Below are positions 25,399-34,968 of a DNA stretch of 64,000 nucleotides, piece by piece (position 1 is the stretch's first letter; each line of letters starts with the position of its first letter). The DNA is from Planctomycetaceae bacterium UBA2671 (GTDB taxonomy: Bacteria; Planctomycetota; Planctomycetia; Planctomycetales; Planctomycetaceae). Made by a program: the position numbers and the translations under genes. The notes beneath the pieces are model-generated. The model worked only from the letters and a program-made list of their open reading frames with translations, searched no databases and had not been told where the DNA came from. Where the stretch lies: the NCBI GenBank assembly GCA_002359185.1, contig DEML01000009.1:207843-271842 (forward strand). Direction: 5' to 3'.

Positions 25399-26319
25399 TT
25401 ATTCCATTGATGGATCTTTCGAGTAGGTGTTGCAACTGTTGTGCTGCGAGCAGGCTTCATTATTGTGAGAATGTTCAATTTGGATCGTGGTATGATGAAT
25501 ACCGAATTTGGATTCGAGTTCGTGGCCCAAATTGTGGAGGAATTCGTCTTCCTGATGATGCTCGGGTCGAACCAGATGAGCCGTCAAGGCAATTTCTGTT
25601 GTGCTCATTGCCCAGATGTGCAAATCGTGAATACCAGTTACACCATCTGTAGTCGAAAGGAATTTGGCGACTTCCTGGCTATCAATTTGCTTAGGCACAG
25701 CCTGCATCGCCAAATTGATGGATTCGGTCAATAATCCCCAAGTGCCCCAGAATATAAAAGCCGCGATGATCAGACTTAAGATGGGATCGATCATACTCCA
25801 CCCAGTGAACATAATCACCACTCCGCCAATCACGACGCCAACCGATACTCCCGCATCAGCGGCCATATGTAAGAAGGCTCCACGAACATTCAGGTCGTCA
25901 TGTCCTTTCATGAACAGAAGAGCGGTCGCGACATTCACAACCACTCCAATACCTGCTACGACAATCACAGTCATGCTGTCTGGAGTGGCCGGGGTTTGCA
26001 GTCGACTGATCGCTTCCCACACGATTCCGCCCGTAGCCATCAGGAGAATGAGAGCGTTGAACAGAGCAGCTAAAATCGTGGCACCTTGATAGCCGTAGGT
26101 CCGTTTGGGATTTGCTGGAATTTTAGAGAGAGCATGACCACTCCAGGCGAGCAACAGTCCGAATACATCACTCAGGTTATGACCGGCATCGGAAAGCAAT
26201 GCCAGTGAACCGACTTTGAGTCCGTAACCGGCTTCAACCAGAACATAGACGACATTAAAAATAACGCCCCAGCGAAACGCGCGGTCGTAATGAAATTGGT
26301 GAGGACCATGATCGTGCAT
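25399..26319 (-). CDS. Cation diffusion facilitator, zinc type (ZitB/CzcD-like)
   Basis: Proton-coupled export of divalent metal across the inner membrane. 306 residues with six membrane helices and a soluble ferredoxin-like C-terminal domain ending in a His-rich tail (HSHNNEACSQHNS). The intramembrane site is HxxxD in TM2 (H47, D51 in LLSDAGHNLSD) and HxxxD in TM5 (H151, D155 in HMAADAGVSVG). This HD-HD set is typical of Zn2+/Cd2+ carriers rather than Mn2+ or Fe2+ carriers (DD-DD). The N-terminus MHDHGPHQFHYD is also His-rich. Although mntR is 3 kb away, the site residues argue against manganese export. No MntR-like box was seen upstream. Confidence 0.92.
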   Translation of the reverse strand: MHDHGPHQFHYDRAFRWGVIFNVVYVLVEAGYGLKVGSLALLSDAGHNLSDVFGLLLAWSGHALSKIPANPKRTYGYQGATILAALFNALILLMATGGIVWEAISRLQTPATPDSMTVIVVAGIGVVVNVATALLFMKGHDDLNVRGAFLHMAADAGVSVGVVIGGVVIMFTGWSMIDPILSLIIAAFIFWGTWGLLTESINLAMQAVPKQIDSQEVAKFLSTTDGVTGIHDLHIWAMSTTEIALTAHLVRPEHHQEDEFLHNLGHELESKFGIHHTTIQIEHSHNNEACSQHNSCNTYSKDPSME

Positions 26320-26536
26320 ACATCGAAATTCCGGTTGGCTGAATTCGTCTTCGCCAAAGCTCTCTGCTTTTCATACTCAATGGCTTGAGTGTATCAGGAA
26401 AAAACAGACGTGCGAGGCATGAGTCCGGAAATTTCGACAGTAATAGTCGTGACATTGGAATCGATCGCCAGAATCAATTACCCACTGTAGTCTTTATACA
26501 AAACAATAGGATCGAAAAGTGAGATTCTATTTTGAT

Positions 26537-29500
26537 TTAATAATCACCGCGACCAATCTCTGCTGTTAACAAGCGAGTGGACAGAAAGCGTCTGGCATCT
26601 GAGAGGTGGTCTTTGTTGTAATCGATGATCAGATCAGAATGCTCGCTCGATAAGACGACTTTCTGTTGCTGACGATCATGGTTGAGCAATAACAGCCGAT
26701 CGACATCCAGATTATTCTGTGATTCGAGAGTATTCCCGGTTGCAGGATCGAGAATCTCCAGGAGTAGCGAGCGACTCTGATCCCCTGGTCGCTGCTGATG
26801 GGTCGCAGCCATCACAATGAAGGGCAGGTCTTCGCCTTCTTCTTCAATAATAGTGCGATGAGGAAATGTTCTTGACCACTCCAGTTGATTCGAACGGCTA
26901 TTGATGGATAGCAACGGTCCATTGATGTGCGTCATTTTCCAGGGAGCATCGGTAAAGCGACTCGTGTAGCCTTCCGGTTCTTCAATTCGCTGGGTCTGAT
27001 AGAGATTGACCAGATAACGATGACCTTGCTTGACGACACGCAGGTAATTTGCTTTTTCGACCTCGGCATCCAAAATCAAATCGACCACCATCCGTTCGGA
27101 TGCCGGATTGTAAACGAATAGGCGTTTTGATTCCGTCAAGATTGTGATTTCCGTATCAGAGGTGTGATACAAATCGTTCGACGTAAATTGTTGATTGAGT
27201 AGCAGCCGATTGTTCTTGGGATCCCACAGTCGCAAATAGCGTTCATGGGGAGATTCAGAAGAAACAGCCAGATACAGAATGTTTCGACCGAATGACTGGC
27301 GGGTTCTTTGAACATGAAATGGTTCCTGCTCAAGCTGTGTTGTTTTCAACAACCGACCAGTCTTCGTCGAAAGTAAAGAGTAAGTGTTCTGGTCGGGATG
27401 AAAATACATCGTGACATTCTCATCGCCAATCAAGCCGGAATTCCGATCGGTCCAAAGTCCTCCCTGAGGATTCAAATCGGTTCGCTTCCACAACAATCTT
27501 CCGTTGGCAGGATCAATACAGGTAATAGCCCGTGTGGTTTGAATCAGGCAGAATCCATCTCCGACTGGACCAATTTCCACACGGCTGTTCCGCTGAGAAC
27601 AGTGGTTATGATCGACAACTTTCAGAATATTTTCTGAATTCCGGGTGAATTCGATATTGGTACTGGCTTGAACGGGACAATGAACACCGACTCCCCGCTC
27701 CCAGATCGGCTTGCCGCTTAACAGCGAAACTCCGTAAATGCGACCATTCGCCACAACAGGAACGAGATGCCCCACCTGTTTCATCGTGCTGTTTGCCAGA
27801 CCAATACGGGTACCCGGCAGAATGAATTCGCATCGAACCGAACCGTGACTCCGGTTCAGGAACTGCAGATGTTGCTCCTCGACAGAAATGGGTTCTTCTG
27901 AAGTTTCAAATCGTGAGAGATTGAGTTCGCCCTTCTCTTCCGATTGCTCTTTGGGAGTGGACTGTGATTTTTCGATTCGTTGTGCGAGGATCCAGCCTTG
28001 TTCATGATTTTCATGGAGCATTCTTTTTTTGGAAAACGGATCGCCGTCCGAAAGCAGTGACGAGGGAGCCTTCTGTAAATTCACCTGACGAACAGGTTCA
28101 ATGCTTCCATTTTGATATTGATAAGCTTTCCAGGTGGGATGCATTCGATCGAAATGGACCAGAAACTTGACATCATCAGCAAAGCGCAAGGCCTGATGAT
28201 CGTCGGTCAACTCGGGATGAGGCAGGTAATTCAGAAAATGGCTCGGCTGCTTACGAAGTTCAAACTCCTGAGGCTGCCAGTTAAATTCCTGATTCAAATT
28301 TTTCTGCTCAAGCGAAGCGGAGAGCTTAACGAGCGACTCTGCGGCTAGTTTATGACAATCGAGCTTGGCATATAATGCGATCAAGCCTTTCAAAGCGTAG
28401 TGTCGAGTTTCTACAAGACATGACTTCTGCATTCGCAGTAAGATCAATTCAACATTCTGATATTCGCAATCCCGTGCAAAACGCTCGACCAGTTCGCAGG
28501 CAATCTGGTCTCGTAATCGACACAGATCAAGATGATCATTATTATCAAGATTCTGCTCTTCTCCGTTACAGGAATCGAAGTTGACTGCAAAAGTACTGGA
28601 CTGATCACCCTCTGAGAAAAGATCCAGAAATGTTTCCAGTTGAGCTGTTTTCATTTCATGCATTTTTGAGAAGCGCTGATTGCGAATTCCCAGAATCATT
28701 TCCTGACGCTGCTCATGAGAAAGTTCGCCGAGAAGCTGACTGTAGATACCGGGAATCCAACTCGTTGAAGTTCGCACATGCCCCGGCTGCCCATGAGCAG
28801 GTATCGCGATGTGCATTCCCATTTTGGCAAACCGGTCCGTGGCTCGCCATAGTTCCTGCGTATCCTGCATCACAACCAGATGTTCAATTTCCTTGACCAG
28901 AAAGCGTGCCTGGTGTTCGTCTGTCTCAATCAATTCTTCAATCTGATCAAGTACGGCCAGACTCTCCTGAGATTGACCATATTTCTGATGTTGCTGCAAC
29001 TGCTGATAAAGCAGTTCACGGTACAAGTTGAGCGAGACTTCGCGGACATCAGAATTATGTTCAACCATCTGCAATGCATGTCGCAGGTGTTGACCAGCCA
29101 GGTCGGTCTGTCCCATAATAATTTCCGCCTGAGCCAGTTCCTGCAGTTGTGCTTCGCTCAGATCTGCCGTATCGACCAGGGTGGATAACTCATCAATGAC
29201 TGAACCGGCTTGACGAAAAGAGACAATCTTATCGACCCCAATCGACATAATATGATCGTTGTATGCAATCAGATTTCCCAGAGGAAACATGTGACGTGCT
29301 GCCTGAGTTTCAGAATCGGCCTTTGAAGATTTTTGGGACAATTGAGCCCCATACGCTTCACGCATGTCATAGCCAGTCACTTCACCACTCTGGAGATTGA
29401 TTGCCAGAATCTGGCCAGAAGATTCGTTCCATGGTTCTTGTGGAACTCTCTGCGCATTCGAGGTGGAAAGGACAGGACGCTCATCGGTTACAGGGAGTAG

Positions 29501-31732
29501 ATACAGATTATCGACCTGCAGCCCATGCCCGCAAACCACGCCTGTTCGCGTTTCCCATAAAGTGGCTCCACTCTGGGCATCAATCGCACGGCAGTGATGA
29601 TCTCCCACAGCCAGCAGAGCATTTGAGCGATTCGAGTGAGAACTGGCCTCATCGGAGTAACGAACTCCTGCAATATATTCAGCAGCAGCTCGCGGTATGG
29701 ACCAGCGGAGTTCACCCGTTTTCAAATCGCAACAGCGAATGTATCCTGAGCGTTCCGGCATAATCAGAACAGCATCCTTGCAGACAACAGGAATATTAAA
29801 AACACCGGCATGAGAATGACGAGTCGATTGGGAATACGTCCAGCGGCCCGATGCCTGACGACTATCGGTATCTGCATAGCAGTATGTCCATTGGAGTGTT
29901 CCCAATCGGGCATCCAATGCGACTAACTGGCCATTTCCGTTATCGCAAAGTAATTTTCCCTGTGCACAAACGATCGACAAGGCCTGATTCGCCCGGATGA
30001 CATCGCGTTCGAGTGGTCGATCGACATAACTGATCGGTTGAGTCCACTTCAGTTGCCCCGTCTCGGCATTCAGAGCAGACACGGAATGATAGCTGTCCTT
30101 TTCACTGACAACATATGCTGTGTCACCGGAGAGAGTCGGTGGTCCGAAAAAGAAATGACCTGCAAGTCGGTGAGGCTGACGCGAGGAACTCTTCTGAGCG
30201 ACACACTCCCAACCATCGGAATTGATTGACCATGCTAATTGGGCGTCATTCGCTTTTGAACGATGTTCGGTGGATTTCGGGTCAGGAATCAGAGCAATGG
30301 CAGCCAGTCGATTTGTCAGAACCTGATTGTCACGATCTTCCTCTGGCGCAGATTGCTCTGAAGATTCGGAGACCAGACTCACCGAAGTTGTTTGTCGTAA
30401 AGCTGGGTCCTGAGTTCGTTGAATTTCGTCAACAAAATACACAAGCTGTCCGTTTGTTGTCAGACTGCTCGTGATCGAATTATCGAGATGTAATCGTTCG
30501 AGCCCAGGATGGTTTGTCGTAATGCCCGTATAGGGGTCCACCTGATCCTGCAACACTTTGGTTAATGAACTTAATGATTTATATTGCCATAATGGCCGTT
30601 TGTTACTGGCATGCGTCATTGAATTCAACGGATATGCGACAAGCCGGTCCAAGTCGCGATACACCAGCGTGTCGTTTGCACAGACAGCAAACAGTGAAGT
30701 GATTTCCGGATGCAGTTGTTCGTTGCGCTGAAGCGACCACTGCTCAAGTGATTGGCGAATTGTTGACGCATTTTCTTGTTCGGCATCATCGTTAATTGCA
30801 AACACGGAATAAGGAATTTGCCATTCCGGTGAAAGCATCGGTGGAGTATGCTCAACTGCCGTCTCCGTTTCCAACTGACGCGCATGAGTCCACTGCGGCG
30901 AATCCAGCAAAACCGACTTCCGATAGCTCGATAACTCCTGAGTCCACTCATTGAAATTCGTGGGAATCTTTGCGATCGTGTTTATCTGTGTCGCCTCTCC
31001 AATCCCGACTTCATTCAACTCGACCAGCAGTTGTGCTCGTGCTAAGAATGGTTGATCGAGATGTTCCCGATGTCGTACAGAGTTCATGAGTTTCTGAGTT
31101 GCAGCCAGCGATTCTTCAAATCGTCCACGATCCCACGTTGAACGGACGATGTGCAGCATCGCCTCTCGGCCAGCGGTGGTCTGAAAGTATTTCGTGGCAA
31201 CTTTCCGGCAGGTATCTGCATCTTCATTCAACAGCAGCTGACTGGCAGTTGCTCCATAAAGTTGATCATACACTGACCAGAGTTCAGTATGTTCTTCAAA
31301 GATTTTGTTGGCTAACTGTCGCACTGTTTCGATGCGATCTTCTTTGTCCCATACAAAGGAATCGTCTGGCTCATCGATCAATTGCTGATAGATGGATACA
31401 GCTTCAACTAATTTTCGCTCTTCAATCAATGCAGAAAATCGAGAAAGCAATGTCGCCAGATGCGGATCGCGCAGAAGTGTCTGGTTGATGACACGTTGAC
31501 GCCTGAAATCAACTTCACCGGCTGCATAGAAAGGAGAATCCTCCGCCGAGGAAAGTTTTCCAGCAGTCAGAGCGGTCATCAAACAGACCAAGCCCATCAA
31601 GTGGGACTGGAGTCTGAGCGAAACTCGCGATTGAATCGCGGGCCTCAAGCAGGATAATCCGAGATTATCAGTCGTCAGCAGATTAACTGCTCGCAACCGA
31701 CGATTCGCCATCATATTGCGAAGTCGCTGCAT
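26537..31732 (-). CDS. Giant exported PQQ-like beta-propeller protein with helical repeat middle
   Basis: 1731 residues. A long basic n-region precedes a hydrophobic segment (about 45-60, LMGLVCLMTALTAG) and a probable signal peptidase site near SSA-ED. Two groups of PQQ/WD-type blades are visible: about 480-800 (AYVVSEKDSYHSVSALNAETG, GKLLCDNGNGQLVALDARLG, GYIRCCDLKTGELRWS) and about 1300-1680 (GRIYGVSLLSGKPIWERG, ITCIDPANGRLLWKR). Between and before them lie helical, TPR-like stretches (about 80-260, 850-1220). PQQ-type propellers here need not bind PQQ; most are structural or binding domains. The extended signal n-region is usual for planctomycetes. It is a single gene; role unknown, probably cell envelope or periplasm. 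Confidence 0.85.
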   Translation of the reverse strand: MQRLRNMMANRRLRAVNLLTTDNLGLSCLRPAIQSRVSLRLQSHLMGLVCLMTALTAGKLSSAEDSPFYAAGEVDFRRQRVINQTLLRDPHLATLLSRFSALIEERKLVEAVSIYQQLIDEPDDSFVWDKEDRIETVRQLANKIFEEHTELWSVYDQLYGATASQLLLNEDADTCRKVATKYFQTTAGREAMLHIVRSTWDRGRFEESLAATQKLMNSVRHREHLDQPFLARAQLLVELNEVGIGEATQINTIAKIPTNFNEWTQELSSYRKSVLLDSPQWTHARQLETETAVEHTPPMLSPEWQIPYSVFAINDDAEQENASTIRQSLEQWSLQRNEQLHPEITSLFAVCANDTLVYRDLDRLVAYPLNSMTHASNKRPLWQYKSLSSLTKVLQDQVDPYTGITTNHPGLERLHLDNSITSSLTTNGQLVYFVDEIQRTQDPALRQTTSVSLVSESSEQSAPEEDRDNQVLTNRLAAIALIPDPKSTEHRSKANDAQLAWSINSDGWECVAQKSSSRQPHRLAGHFFFGPPTLSGDTAYVVSEKDSYHSVSALNAETGQLKWTQPISYVDRPLERDVIRANQALSIVCAQGKLLCDNGNGQLVALDARLGTLQWTYCYADTDSRQASGRWTYSQSTRHSHAGVFNIPVVCKDAVLIMPERSGYIRCCDLKTGELRWSIPRAAAEYIAGVRYSDEASSHSNRSNALLAVGDHHCRAIDAQSGATLWETRTGVVCGHGLQVDNLYLLPVTDERPVLSTSNAQRVPQEPWNESSGQILAINLQSGEVTGYDMREAYGAQLSQKSSKADSETQAARHMFPLGNLIAYNDHIMSIGVDKIVSFRQAGSVIDELSTLVDTADLSEAQLQELAQAEIIMGQTDLAGQHLRHALQMVEHNSDVREVSLNLYRELLYQQLQQHQKYGQSQESLAVLDQIEELIETDEHQARFLVKEIEHLVVMQDTQELWRATDRFAKMGMHIAIPAHGQPGHVRTSTSWIPGIYSQLLGELSHEQRQEMILGIRNQRFSKMHEMKTAQLETFLDLFSEGDQSSTFAVNFDSCNGEEQNLDNNDHLDLCRLRDQIACELVERFARDCEYQNVELILLRMQKSCLVETRHYALKGLIALYAKLDCHKLAAESLVKLSASLEQKNLNQEFNWQPQEFELRKQPSHFLNYLPHPELTDDHQALRFADDVKFLVHFDRMHPTWKAYQYQNGSIEPVRQVNLQKAPSSLLSDGDPFSKKRMLHENHEQGWILAQRIEKSQSTPKEQSEEKGELNLSRFETSEEPISVEEQHLQFLNRSHGSVRCEFILPGTRIGLANSTMKQVGHLVPVVANGRIYGVSLLSGKPIWERGVGVHCPVQASTNIEFTRNSENILKVVDHNHCSQRNSRVEIGPVGDGFCLIQTTRAITCIDPANGRLLWKRTDLNPQGGLWTDRNSGLIGDENVTMYFHPDQNTYSLLSTKTGRLLKTTQLEQEPFHVQRTRQSFGRNILYLAVSSESPHERYLRLWDPKNNRLLLNQQFTSNDLYHTSDTEITILTESKRLFVYNPASERMVVDLILDAEVEKANYLRVVKQGHRYLVNLYQTQRIEEPEGYTSRFTDAPWKMTHINGPLLSINSRSNQLEWSRTFPHRTIIEEEGEDLPFIVMAATHQQRPGDQSRSLLLEILDPATGNTLESQNNLDVDRLLLLNHDRQQQKVVLSSEHSDLIIDYNKDHLSDARRFLSTRLLTAEIGRGDY

Positions 31733-32495
31733 CTCCTTCTCCTCGTGAGAAAGTCCAGGAAATCATTTCCCGTGGCATCGTGCCTAAGGTTTAGTAGGAT
31801 TCTGGACACGAAGAAAACCCTGTTGAGGATTCACTTTCTCCATAAACAGAAATCCGACAAACATGGCAGGTCGTAATATCGAGGTGCAATGCAAAAGCCA
31901 TGCCTGAGTAATCAGCAGATTGATGAGCATCTTGCCGCACCTGCTGTGCGGTAGAAACTCGGGAAAGAACCCGAACCGGAATCTGCCGAGCTTAATGCTG
32001 GCAAATTATGGCCACTCTTCTTTCTCACATAACTCTAAGGAGTTATGTCAATTCTGCTGTATGCATGTCGCAAGTGAGACATCTTAAAAATTATCCATCA
32101 CTCGCAGAGTATTTCAGTTTGTATTCAGTTTGTTGTAAATTTGATGACGATTGAGTCGTCTTCTAAATAAGCACTGATGTCAATTCTGTAGGCAAGCAGT
32201 TTTTGATTTGTCAGGTTGTGTCCTGTTTGTCCACAGGGCACCATTCGTAATTATCGGTATTTCTTAACACAGAGGATGAGCGATTTATCAGATTTCCCGC
32301 CTCGATCGCAAGCCCAATTTGGAATTTGCTGCTTAGGATTTGTTCACAGTCATTTCTTTTGAGGTCTCGCACAAACCTTGAAATCGGTTACTATAGAGAT
32401 ATCAATCACTCGAATATTTATATTTTTTTGTCGATTGAGCCTGAATCCAAATCAAGAGAAAGCAGGCCAATCGCATTAGAGACCTTGAAAGACAA
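31733..32495. other. Long intergenic region with several hairpins
   Basis: About 760 bases between divergent genes and no supportable ORF. Hairpins cluster at 31860-32050: CATGGC/GCCATG (31862/31897), TGCCGCAC/GTGCGGTA (31933-31953), TCGGG/CCCGA (31959-31974) and CATAACTC/GAGTTATG (32028-32047). CTCGG at 31958 could instead pair with CCGAG at 31986. None has a T-tract, so they are not simple terminators. A structured leader RNA or small RNA is possible, on either strand. It did not match RNase P, tmRNA or a riboswitch I can recall. Confidence 0.4.
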
Positions 32496-32501
32496 ATGGT
32501 C

Positions 32502-33701
32502 ATGAAATTAGGAATTCTTTCCTGCAATATGAAATGTTACAGCACGCGTCGCTTACGGGAAGCTGCTATTTATCGTGGTCATAAAGTCAAAGTACTGAAC
32601 ACATTGCGATTTGGGATCGATGTCGCTCAGGGTGATCCCGATCTGTTTTTTCGGGGCAAGCAGCTAACTCCTTACGATGCGGTACTGCCTCGGATTGGCC
32701 ATTCACTCACCTTCTTTGGGACAGCGGTCGTCCGTCAGTTTGAGCAGATGGATGTTTTCTGCGCGAATTCGTCCAACGGTATTGCCAATTCCCGGGACAA
32801 ACTTCGCAGCCTGCAGATTCTCAGCCGGCATCAATTGGGAATTCCCGAAACGACCTTTGTTAGAGATAAGACCGATGTCATTCCCGCGATTGAGCGGATT
32901 GGTGGAGAACCGGTCATCATCAAGCTGCTTGAGGGAACACAGGGAGTGGGAGTCATACTGGCCGAAACGGCTAAGGTTGCTGAGGCAATTATTGAAACCC
33001 TGCACAGTGCACGGCAAAATGTACTGGTTCAGAAGTTTGTCAAAGAGAGCAAGGGGCGGGATATCCGGGCGTTTGTTGTTGGCGATCAGGTCGTTGGAGC
33101 AATGCGTCGAATTGCTCAGGGGACAGAATTCCGCAGCAATGTCCACCGGGGTGGACGAACCGAGTCTGTCGATCTGGATGACAACTATCGAGAGACAGCC
33201 GTTCGCGCTGCTCAGATTATGGGCTTGCGAGTCGCTGGAGTGGACATGCTCGAAGGGAAAGATGGCCCTCAAATTATGGAGGTCAACTCCTCGCCAGGAC
33301 TGGAAGGAATTGAAGGAGCAACCGGGCTCGATATCGCAGGAGCGATTGTCGATTACATCGCCGCTCAGGTGAACTTTCCGGAATTGGATGTCCGTCAACG
33401 ACTCACTGTCAGTCGTGGATATGGTGTTGCCGAACTTTCCATTCCCGAAGGTTCCGATTATGTCGGAAGAACCATTGTGGAATCAGGATTACGGGAACGG
33501 GATATCAACGTACTGACATTGAACCGAGGCACATCTATTATACCGAACCCGAAATCTTCTCGTGTTCTCGAACCGGGAGATCGTCTATTATGCTTTGGAA
33601 AACTTGATGGCATGCGCGATCTGATTCCTGAAAAAACGCGCAAGGCACGTCGACCGAAAGTTAAGAAGCTCCCGGAATCAGAAATGCATCAGGGAGATTG
33701 A
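32502..33701 (+). CDS. rimK: RimK-type ATP-grasp ligase with C-terminal RCK_C-like domain
   Basis: RimK adds glutamates to the C-terminus of ribosomal protein S6 (related enzymes add Glu to other acceptors). Residues 1-290 follow E. coli RimK closely: LREAAIYRGH, PRIGHSLTFFGTAVVRQFE, ARDKLRS-like SRDKLRSLQ, KLLEGTQGVGV, RGGRTE and MEVNSSPGLEGIE. E. coli RimK ends near residue 300. Here about 100 residues follow, and about 305-385 (AELSIPEGSDYVGRTIVESGLRE..., LEPGDRLLCFGK) look like the TrkA-C/RCK_C ligand-binding domain of K+ channels, with a basic tail after it. The fusion suggests control of ligation by a small ligand. ATG 32502 matches the E. coli start; 32496 is an alternative. The enzyme downstream (48 bases) is a hydrolase often found beside rimK. 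Confidence 0.9.
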   Translation: MKLGILSCNMKCYSTRRLREAAIYRGHKVKVLNTLRFGIDVAQGDPDLFFRGKQLTPYDAVLPRIGHSLTFFGTAVVRQFEQMDVFCANSSNGIANSRDKLRSLQILSRHQLGIPETTFVRDKTDVIPAIERIGGEPVIIKLLEGTQGVGVILAETAKVAEAIIETLHSARQNVLVQKFVKESKGRDIRAFVVGDQVVGAMRRIAQGTEFRSNVHRGGRTESVDLDDNYRETAVRAAQIMGLRVAGVDMLEGKDGPQIMEVNSSPGLEGIEGATGLDIAGAIVDYIAAQVNFPELDVRQRLTVSRGYGVAELSIPEGSDYVGRTIVESGLRERDINVLTLNRGTSIIPNPKSSRVLEPGDRLLCFGKLDGMRDLIPEKTRKARRPKVKKLPESEMHQGD

Positions 33702-33749
33702 CCCGCAGGTCGATAAGCTCGAGCGGATTATTGCGTCTGGATACTATCT

Positions 33750-34868
33750 ATGAAATCTCGTAAGAGACCTCGTCCTGAGAAGCGGTCTCCCCATGTCTGG
33801 GGAGATGTTGTGATTGAACCGGAGCAAACGGCTTCTGTTTCGTTAGCTGTCACGGAAAGTTACAGTCAACTCACAGTACCGATTCCAGTCGTCGTGCAGC
33901 GAGGTAAGGAAGATGGCCCGACGGTTTTTGTTTCTGCCGCATTGCATGGTGATGAAATCAATGGAACAGGTTCAATCCGTGCACTGATTACAGAGAATCA
34001 ACTCTGTCTGTTAAAAGGGACTTTGATTCTTGTTCCCGTCATTAACATTCTCGGCTTTGATCGCCATTCCCGATATCTCCCGGACCGTCGAGATTTGAAC
34101 CGCTGTTTTCCTGGACAAAGTGATGGCAGTCTGGCTGCGCGGATGGCAAAAATTGTCTATGATGAAATCGTTGGTCGTTCTGATTACGGCATCGACCTCC
34201 ACACGGCAGCTGTTCGTAGAACTAATTTCCCCTGCATTCGAGGTGATTTATCGCATCCTGAAGTCAAACGCATTGCCGAAGCATTCGGCTGTGAGATAAT
34301 CCTTGATAACGTTGGCCCCGATGGTTCATTCCGAAGAGAAGCGACTCTTGCGGGGTGTCCGACAATCGTGCTTGAAGCGGGCGAAGTCTGGAAAGTCGAG
34401 CCTGCCGTTGTCGAATACTCGATTAACGGAATCGTTTCCGTACTGACCGAACTGGGCATGGTCGATGGACAACGTGCACAACCTCCGTTTGAAATCGTGA
34501 TCAATAAATCAAAGTGGGTTCGAGCCTCGCGCGGCGGGTTTCTCCGCTTTCATGTTTCACCGGGCGATCTGGTTCGTACAGGAAGTCCACTGGCAACCAA
34601 TACAAGCATCACAGGAGTGGAAAATAATTTCATCATTGCTCCCCACGATGCCATCGTTTTAGGAATGACAACACTCCCTTGCATCGCTCCAGGAGATCCC
34701 ATTTGCCATCTCGGCTACATTGACGAAAAGCACAAAGAACTCGAAAAACTCGTCAAAAAATTGCCAGCCGATGCCCTGCATGGCCGCACTTCGGAGCAAC
34801 TTTCGACCAATGTCAGTGTCGTCGACCCCTTGCCGCATCAGTCGTTAGATGTTCCTTTTGAGCATTGA
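33750..34868 (+). CDS. Succinylglutamate desuccinylase/aspartoacylase-family zinc hydrolase
   Basis: M14-like metallohydrolase, 372 residues. Zinc ligands are H66 and E69 in AALHGDEING and H151 in GIDLHTAAV. The family Arg/Asn motif is PDRRDLNRCFPG, and the catalytic Glu is probably E209 in IVLEAGEVWK. A C-terminal beta domain (about 250-340) closes the fold with LRFHVSPGDLVRTGSPLATNT. The family splits acyl-amino acids or, in some bacteria, trims Glu from modified proteins. It follows rimK by 48 bases in the same direction. The ligase and hydrolase are therefore probably opposing or sequential steps, which is an inference from the pairing. Whether the substrate is S6 or a small molecule is unknown. 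Confidence 0.88.
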   Translation: MKSRKRPRPEKRSPHVWGDVVIEPEQTASVSLAVTESYSQLTVPIPVVVQRGKEDGPTVFVSAALHGDEINGTGSIRALITENQLCLLKGTLILVPVINILGFDRHSRYLPDRRDLNRCFPGQSDGSLAARMAKIVYDEIVGRSDYGIDLHTAAVRRTNFPCIRGDLSHPEVKRIAEAFGCEIILDNVGPDGSFRREATLAGCPTIVLEAGEVWKVEPAVVEYSINGIVSVLTELGMVDGQRAQPPFEIVINKSKWVRASRGGFLRFHVSPGDLVRTGSPLATNTSITGVENNFIIAPHDAIVLGMTTLPCIAPGDPICHLGYIDEKHKELEKLVKKLPADALHGRTSEQLSTNVSVVDPLPHQSLDVPFEH

Positions 34869-34968
34869 TTCAGCTGAGGAGCTGTGATTGACGACCATAA
34901 AGACATTCTTTAATCATGCAGCCAGAAACAGATCAAATACGCAATCTACTGTTCCAGGAGAATGATTC

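Noticed and set aside
25399..26319. CDF transporter as a manganese exporter under MntR
   Set aside because: The metal site is HD-HD (zinc type), and no TAGC-N4-GCTA box was seen upstream.
29397..29763. Plus-strand frames inside the giant propeller gene
   Set aside because: Antisense shadows of a well-supported long gene, with no domain or ribosome site.
31741..31850. RNase P RNA because of the AGAAAGTCC and ACAGAAA strings
   Set aside because: The surrounding bases do not fit the conserved P4 and GAGGAAAGTCC core, and the region is too short and AT-rich.
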